Assembly (NCBI GenBank): GCA_041476545.1
Contig: JBGOTP010000057.1
Span: forward strand, 1 to 19,095
Reading direction: 5' to 3'
Length of the DNA: 19,095 nt
Source: JBGOTP01 sp041476545
Lineage (GTDB): Bacteria > Acidobacteriota > Vicinamibacteria > Vicinamibacterales > CAVVIG01
The notes below the pieces were generated by a model. The model was given only the letters and a program-made list of their open reading frames with translations, was not told where the DNA came from and did no database searches. Shown piece by piece: positions 14,221 to 19,095 of the stretch. Numbering within the stretch: position 1 is the stretch's first letter; each line of letters begins with the position of its first letter. Both the position numbers and the translations under genes were made by a program.

Positions 14221-15756
14221 TCATTTGTCGTCGAGCGCGTCAGACGGCAGGGCCGGTTCCGCAGCGTCGCCTGGCTCGGCCCGCAGATTCACGACCCCGG
14301 CCGCCTCCCCGCCGTTCCCGCTGCCGTTTGAAGACCGTTTCCGGCGCGGTCGGATGTCGTACCTCTTGATCATTTCATTCAACGTCGTCGGCTTGATGTG
14401 CAGGAGTTCCGCCGCCCGCTTCTGAACACCGCCGGCCGCTTCGAGCGTGGACTCGATGAGCCGCTTCTCGAAGTCCGTGATGACCTCTTTGAAAGAAATC
14501 CCCTCTGGTGGCATCGCGAATTCCGGCATCGCGAAATTCGGTGTCTTCCGGACATGTTCGGGCACCAGCTCGATGCCGATCCGGGGTCCAGCGGTTAATA
14601 CCACGGCACGTTCGATCACGTTCTCGAGTTCGCGGACATTGCCTGGCCAGTCATACGCGGTGAGCAGGTCCAACGCGTCTGGCGTCAGCTCGAGATCCGC
14701 TTTCTTGTTCTCACCGCCATACTTGGAGAGAAAGTTCTGGACGAGCAGCGGGATGTCGTCCTTCCGATCCCGAAGAGGCGGCAACTGAATCGAGATGACG
14801 TGCAGTCGGTAATACAGATCCTCTCGGAAACGACCTTCTGCCATCATCCGGCGCAGGTCCACGTTGGTCGCGGCGATGATCCGTACGTCGACGTTGATCG
14901 TTTCCATCCCGCCGAGACGCATGAAGTCGCGTTCCTGAATCACCCTGAGCAGCTTCGCCTGCGTCTCGAGCGGAATGTTGCCCATTTCGTCGAAGAAGAT
15001 ACTGCCCCGATCGGCGAGATCGAAGGACCCCTTCTTCGCGTACACCGCACCGGCAAATGCACCCTTCACGTGGCCGAATAGCGTGGATTCGAGCAGATCT
15101 GGCGGCACATTGCCGGAATTCACGGCGACGAACGAACGCTCCGATCGGGATGAGTTGGCATGAATCGCGCGCGCCACCAGCTCCTTGCCCGTGCCGCTCT
15201 CTCCCTGAATCAGAATCGTCGATCGGCTCGGCGCCGCCTGGATGATGAGGTCGAAGACCTGCCGCATGCGTGGGCTGCGGCCGATGATGTTCGCGAACTT
15301 GTGATAGCGCTCCTGAATGTTCTGCCGGAGCGACCGGTTCTCATGGACAAGGCGTCGGCGCTCCATCGCGTTGCGGAGGACGACGAGCACTTCCTCATTC
15401 TTGAACGGCTTGGTGATGTAGTCGAAGGCACCGCTCTTCATGGCCGCAATCGCGCTTCCGACGGACGCGTAGGCGGTGATGATGACGACCGCGAGGTCCT
15501 CGTCAATTCGCTTCAGTTCGTCGAGCGTCGCGATCCCATCGAGTCCGGGCATCATGATGTCGACGAGCGCCGCGTCGAATGGCTGCGTCCGTGCGAGGTC
15601 GAGACCCTCCGGGCCCGATGCCGCGCAGCGCACCTGGTAACCCTCCCGCGTCAGGAGCGTCGCGAGAATCTCGCGCATGATTTCTTCGTCGTCGACGACG
15701 AGGATCGTCCCCTGTCGAAGCGGTCGACCCAATCCGGGTTGCTGAGGGGTGGTCAT
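14221..15756 (-). CDS. NtrC-type sigma-54 response regulator with GAFAGA variant
   Basis: A 511-residue response regulator with receiver, AAA+ and Fis-type HTH domains. The receiver (16-130) has D22/D23, the phospho-acceptor D66 (VDIMMPG), T94 and K116. The AAA+ domain (155-395) has Walker A GESGTGKE (185-192) and a Walker B-like GSIFFDEMGN (251-260). The loop that normally reads GAFTGA and contacts sigma-54 is GAFAGA here (232-237). The HTH lies at about 428-470 (AAELLHIKPTTLNEMIKRY), then a basic RRKR and a disordered tail. The start is the ATG at 15756-15754, one base after the kinase stop, rather than an upstream TTG; this fits kinase-regulator coupling. A short FAMPE duplication (408-416) lies in the linker. 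If the Thr change stops sigma-54 activation, it may act with another sigma factor or as a repressor. Confidence 0.95.
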   Translation of the reverse strand: MTTPQQPGLGRPLRQGTILVVDDEEIMREILATLLTREGYQVRCAASGPEGLDLARTQPFDAALVDIMMPGLDGIATLDELKRIDEDLAVVIITAYASVGSAIAAMKSGAFDYITKPFKNEEVLVVLRNAMERRRLVHENRSLRQNIQERYHKFANIIGRSPRMRQVFDLIIQAAPSRSTILIQGESGTGKELVARAIHANSSRSERSFVAVNSGNVPPDLLESTLFGHVKGAFAGAVYAKKGSFDLADRGSIFFDEMGNIPLETQAKLLRVIQERDFMRLGGMETINVDVRIIAATNVDLRRMMAEGRFREDLYYRLHVISIQLPPLRDRKDDIPLLVQNFLSKYGGENKKADLELTPDALDLLTAYDWPGNVRELENVIERAVVLTAGPRIGIELVPEHVRKTPNFAMPEFAMPPEGISFKEVITDFEKRLIESTLEAAGGVQKRAAELLHIKPTTLNEMIKRYDIRPRRKRSSNGSGNGGEAAGVVNLRAEPGDAAEPALPSDALDDK

Positions 15757-15757
15757 G

Positions 15758-18739
15758 TCAGTGCGCCGCGCTGCGGGCGGCAATGTGCGCCGGTGGCAGT
15801 GTCACGGCAAAGCGCGTTCCCTGCCCGATGCTGCTGTCGCAGCGGATTGAGCCGCCGTGCTCGTGCACGATGCCATACGAAATAGAGAGGCCAAGGCCCG
15901 TGCCACGGCCAATCGCTTTTGTCGTGAAAAACGGATCGTAGATTCTGGCCAGATGTTCGGGTGGAATGCCGGACCCGGTATCCGCGACTTCGGCGGTGAT
16001 CCCGCTCCCGTCGGCCCGCGTTGTCACCGTCAACCATCCCCCACTCGGCATCGCATCGCGGGCGTTGAGAAACAGGTTGAGAAACACCTGCTGCAGCTGG
16101 TGTTCGATTCCGGCGACGCTCATGGGTGCCAGCGACAACTCCCGGCGGACTTTGATCTTGCTGGCCGTGAACTGATGCTCGAGGAGAGAAAAGACATCCG
16201 TAATCACGTCATTGAGGTCGACGTGAGTCCGCTCATTGCCGGCCGCGCCTGGACGCGAGAGCGTCAGAAGGCCGTTCACGATCTTGGCGGCGCGGAACGT
16301 CTGCCGCTCAATCTTCTCGAGCAGAATGGTCTTGGGATCATGCGGATCGGCTCCCTCGAGCAGCATCTGGGTAAAACTCGAGATGCCCGTTAACGGCGTG
16401 TTCACCTCGTGCGCAACCCCGGCGGCCAGAAGCCCGATCGACGCCATCTTCTCCGAAATCTGCAGCTGTTCCTCGAGCCGGGCACGATCCGTGAGATCTT
16501 CGATGAGCAGGATCGTACCGGCGACCGCGTCAGGATTGACGCCGCTCCGCAGGGGAACGGCCGTCGCATTGACGAGCAGTCGCTGGGGGTCCGGCGCCCT
16601 GCTCTCGCCGATCCCCGGCTTCCGTGCTGTCAGCGGCACTTTGAACAGGGTGGCCCCGCGTGGACTCTCGCGACGCGCGGCGCGCAACGCTTCCACGAGC
16701 GGCTCGTCGAACACGTCCCGGAGCGCGCGGCCGATGGCTTCCGCGCGCGTGACGCCATAGAAGATTTCGAGCGCGTGGTTCCAGCGAACAATCCGCTCGT
16801 CCTCATCGAACACAACCAGACCGTCCTCGAGCGATTCGAGAATGTTCTCGTTGAACTCCCGCATCCGCCCGAGCTCCTCAGCCTTCAGATGCAGCTGCCG
16901 GTACAGCCGTCCATTCTCGATAGCCGTCGCCACCTGCCCGGCGACAGCCGCCAGGAGTGCGAGATCCTCACTGTTGAAGGGATCGTCGGTCTCCTCGCGA
17001 CCGAGCGCCATGACGGCAATCGCCGTCCCCTCGAAAGTACACGGCACAAAATAGGAGACGCCCTGGTCGCGCCAGAATTCCACTTCTTCGGCCGCGAATC
17101 GGGCCACCGCGATGGCATCGGACCCGTCGAGCGCGACGATGTGCCCGGCGTCCAGTCTCGGCATGAACGATGACGCACGCGCGAGCTGCGGGATCGTGCC
17201 GGCAAACCCGAAATCGTCGATCGTCTGGAAGTCGCCGTGGCGCTCGTCCGCCAGCATCAGCGCCATGCGGTCGAGTACAAGGGTCTCCACGATCCTCGTG
17301 ACGAGCCGCTGGCTGAGCCGAACGACGTCCAGATCCCTGTTCAGGTCACGCGCGAACGCCACCAGCGCGCGCCGATAGTCGTAGCGATCGCGGTAGAACA
17401 CCCGATCGATGGCATTCTGCACCGCCGCCTTGACCGGTTGCGCCAGAAGCACGACAACCACGGTCGCCAGCAGGGCCACCACCCAGTTGTGCGGGTCTTC
17501 CTCGCCGAACGCCAGCCCCACCGTTCGACCGAGACCGACATAAAGGAGGACGCTGGCGGTCAGAAACGCGGCGTAGCCCACGCCCCGTTTCGCGATCACC
17601 TCGACGTCGCGCAGGCGATAGCGCACAATCGCCGCGGCGAACGTGAGAGGCACGAGTCCAAGTGGGATGGCGGTCAGCTGAAGCCCCATCGGCGGGTCGA
17701 CGCCAAGGGCCCATGGGAGCGCATAGCCGAACGCGAAGGGACCCACGCCGAGGACTGTGCCGCACACAATCCAGCGCAGCTGGCGCCGTCCGGTCAGCGA
17801 CCGTATTTCCCTCGAGGCCCGGCCGAGGACCGCCATCGCCGCAACGACACAGACGAACAAATACACCGGCTCGGCCCGGTCAAGCAGCTCGATCGTCTGC
17901 GAAAACAGGCGACCATTCCCCGCGCCACGCGCGATGGCCGCGATGCGCGCAACCGCAAGCAGCACCGCGGGCAGGTAGACCAGCGGCAACAGGAGCGCCC
18001 CGCCCGGCCTGTGGCGCGCCAGCGGCCGCTGAGGAAATCCAAGCGTGAAATGCAGCAGAAGCGGAGGCAGGGCCGCGGTGGCGATGGCATCACCCCAGTA
18101 GAACGCCCAATCCAATCGATCGAATGGACCATTGAACGAAAAGGTGAATGTGCCGAAGAACGCGACACAGAGCCAGAAGAAGTGCAGCGTCGCTTGATCG
18201 TGCGGCCGGCGCAAACGGACCGACGCGCCGACGAGGAGCGTGAAGAATCCGACCGCCGCAAGCACAAAATAGAGAGATCCGGGTTCCTTCGCGCCCGCGA
18301 GCGGAACTTCGAGCACCCGCCGCGACCCAAGTCGTGCCAGCGTGTAGCTGAGCCTCGTGCCCTCGCGAGCGTGCTGCTGGAAGTTGAGGACTTCCTCGCG
18401 ATTGCGCACCGGCACGCCGTTGATGGCCAAAAGGACGTCACCCCGCTCCACCCCCACAGCAGCCCCTGTTGAGGCCGGTGCAATCTCTACCGCCGTCACA
18501 CCGTCCGCGCGCACCAACCAGAGCACGCCGTCCTCGACAGGGCGCGACTGCGCGCGGAGGACAATGTTCGCAATGCCAAGCGTCAAGAGGACACCGACGA
18601 CTGCAACGGCCAGTGCCGCTCGTCCCCAAACCAACCACCGACGCTCGGCAGACTCGACCGTGCTCGACACGCCCGGCCCGCCAGACTCGGAGTCCGAGCT
18701 CAACGGCCGATGGCCTGGACGCGACGAAGTCCCCCTCAT
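15758..18739 (-). CDS. PDZ/multi-TM/GAF/PAS sensor histidine kinase
   Basis: A 993-residue sensor kinase, partner of the adjacent regulator. Order: TM1 (about 40-62), a PDZ-like domain (about 72-148; GVERGDVLLAINGVPV), about nine further hydrophobic segments (155-435), a short charged linker (VFYRDRYDYRRAL), GAF-like (455-615), PAS-like (630-755), HisKA with H777 (GVAHEVNTPLTGI), and HATPase with N-box (NLFLNARDAM), DTGSGI (920-925) and GRGTGLGLSIS (944-954). The membrane-PDZ arrangement recalls ComP of Bacillus. The ATG at 18739 is preferred to a TTG at 18787, because a possible TAATAT -10 box overlaps the latter; neither has a strong Shine-Dalgarno. Its signal is unknown; the PDZ suggests sensing periplasmic or envelope protein ends. 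It lies downstream of the outer-membrane barrel gene on the same strand. Confidence 0.93.
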   Translation of the reverse strand: MRGTSSRPGHRPLSSDSESGGPGVSSTVESAERRWLVWGRAALAVAVVGVLLTLGIANIVLRAQSRPVEDGVLWLVRADGVTAVEIAPASTGAAVGVERGDVLLAINGVPVRNREEVLNFQQHAREGTRLSYTLARLGSRRVLEVPLAGAKEPGSLYFVLAAVGFFTLLVGASVRLRRPHDQATLHFFWLCVAFFGTFTFSFNGPFDRLDWAFYWGDAIATAALPPLLLHFTLGFPQRPLARHRPGGALLLPLVYLPAVLLAVARIAAIARGAGNGRLFSQTIELLDRAEPVYLFVCVVAAMAVLGRASREIRSLTGRRQLRWIVCGTVLGVGPFAFGYALPWALGVDPPMGLQLTAIPLGLVPLTFAAAIVRYRLRDVEVIAKRGVGYAAFLTASVLLYVGLGRTVGLAFGEEDPHNWVVALLATVVVVLLAQPVKAAVQNAIDRVFYRDRYDYRRALVAFARDLNRDLDVVRLSQRLVTRIVETLVLDRMALMLADERHGDFQTIDDFGFAGTIPQLARASSFMPRLDAGHIVALDGSDAIAVARFAAEEVEFWRDQGVSYFVPCTFEGTAIAVMALGREETDDPFNSEDLALLAAVAGQVATAIENGRLYRQLHLKAEELGRMREFNENILESLEDGLVVFDEDERIVRWNHALEIFYGVTRAEAIGRALRDVFDEPLVEALRAARRESPRGATLFKVPLTARKPGIGESRAPDPQRLLVNATAVPLRSGVNPDAVAGTILLIEDLTDRARLEEQLQISEKMASIGLLAAGVAHEVNTPLTGISSFTQMLLEGADPHDPKTILLEKIERQTFRAAKIVNGLLTLSRPGAAGNERTHVDLNDVITDVFSLLEHQFTASKIKVRRELSLAPMSVAGIEHQLQQVFLNLFLNARDAMPSGGWLTVTTRADGSGITAEVADTGSGIPPEHLARIYDPFFTTKAIGRGTGLGLSISYGIVHEHGGSIRCDSSIGQGTRFAVTLPPAHIAARSAAH

Positions 18740-18786
18740 ATCAACATTGTCAGCGGAGCCGTACGTGAGCGTCGCGCAGTAGTTCA

Positions 18787-18792
18787 ATATTA
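18787..18792 (-). promoter_or_regulatory. Possible -10 box for the kinase gene
   Basis: On the minus strand TAATAT lies about 48 nt before the ATG at 18739, in a locally AT-rich gap between the barrel-gene end and the kinase. No convincing -35 is seen at the proper spacing, so this is a weak prediction. The gap (18740-18880) contains no gene I can support, and a short GGCC-GTAACA-GGCC inverted repeat just after the barrel stop is too weak to call a terminator. Confidence 0.25.
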
Positions 18793-18880
18793 CTCAGCAA
18801 ATACCGTCGCGATCCGCTCCAATGGATCGTTAATTCAATAGTTTGGTGTGCGTCTGGTTGGGAGTGGGGCCTGTTACGGC

Positions 18881-19095
18881 CTAGAAAAGCATCGTGATAC
18901 CACCCACGATCCGCTTAGGGGGTCGGACGACCAATAGCTCATCGTAAATGGACTGTTCGGGCGAGGACTCATGGAAGAAATTCCGAACCGCCAGCAGCAT
19001 CTCCCACCTCGCCGTTCCGAAGGCCATGAACGGCAGGGACTGCCGGACCTGGACATCGAAGCGCGAATCGAGGGCGCGCCTCGTGGCGGTGCCAC
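18881..19095 (-). CDS. C-terminus of TonB-dependent receptor-like outer-membrane protein (partial)
   Basis: An open frame enters from the right edge and ends at TAG (18883-18881), giving 70 residues without an internal stop. It reads as alternating beta-strand-like sequence (FDVQVRQSLPF, ARWEMLLAVRNFF), then IYDELLVVRPPKRIVGGI and a final ...MLF. A terminal Phe preceded by alternating hydrophobic residues is typical of outer-membrane beta-barrels and is read by the BAM assembly machinery. The DELLVVRPPKR(I/V)VGG ending is one I associate with carboxypeptidase-regulatory-like TonB receptors of Acidobacteriota (recall, not search). The start lies outside the window, so the domain content is unknown. 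Another frame on this strand carries a 73-residue ORF that has no protein-like features. Confidence 0.72.
   Translation of the reverse strand, partial: GTATRRALDSRFDVQVRQSLPFMAFGTARWEMLLAVRNFFHESSPEQSIYDELLVVRPPKRIVGGITMLF

Noticed and set aside
17237..18472. Plus-strand open frame of 411 codons opposite the kinase
   Set aside because: It is a shadow of the kinase coding region, with highly charged Arg/Gln/His-rich sequence and no domain.

Overview
The window is GC-rich bacterial chromosome. Three things point to Acidobacteriota, probably the Vicinamibacteria: a tandem GTCCGxC-TGAA-GxCGGAC hairpin repeat, read as GVRLQ(P/A)D, of a kind I associate with that group; a TonB-receptor-like C-terminus ending DELLVVRPPKRIVGGI..F; and the gene repertoire (zf-trcl zinc ribbon, large PDZ-containing membrane kinase, SoxC/cytochrome pair). 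The assignment is an inference from recalled patterns, not a search result. No tRNA, rRNA, CRISPR array, integrase or transposase was seen.

Layout. (1) 1-3967, plus strand: the last codons of an upstream membrane-like protein, then a Tat-exported SoxC-type molybdenum sulfite dehydrogenase overlapping its exported monohaem SoxD-like cytochrome c, a GNAT acetyltransferase and an FAD-dependent oxidoreductase. (2) 8255 down to 4038, minus strand: purD, mtaB and an exported vanadium-dependent haloperoxidase, spaced 12-15 nt apart, so probably one transcript. mtaB carries two repeat hairpins in frame between its domains. (3) 8256-8409: the divergent intergenic region, with a good sigma-70-type promoter facing rpsU. 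(4) 8410-14206, plus strand: rpsU, a double zinc-ribbon protein and a STAS protein, then a tightly coupled set: UbiA-family prenyl-phosphate phosphoribosyltransferase, an unrecognised protein with a conserved-looking N-terminus and a long disordered tail, and two paralogous GT4 glycosyltransferases. The last four genes overlap or nearly touch and look like part of a cell-surface glycan locus. (5) 18739 down to 14221, minus strand: a PDZ/multi-TM/GAF/PAS histidine kinase and an NtrC-type response regulator whose start lies 1 nt after the kinase stop. The regulator has GAFAGA where GAFTGA is expected. (6) 18881-19095, minus strand: the C-terminal 70 residues of an outer-membrane beta-barrel (TonB receptor-like) protein cut by the window edge.

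How the parts fit. The SoxC/cytochrome pair would oxidise sulfite or sulfane sulfur in the periplasm and pass electrons to the respiratory chain; no soxXAYZB genes are visible. The haloperoxidase is also exported and keeps its full vanadate site. The UbiA/GT set suggests lipid-linked sugar assembly at the envelope. The kinase/regulator pair lies downstream of the barrel gene and could respond to periplasmic or envelope cues. No single new system is evident. The most unusual points are the in-frame repeat in mtaB, the GAFAGA regulator, and the unrecognised protein in the glycosyltransferase set.
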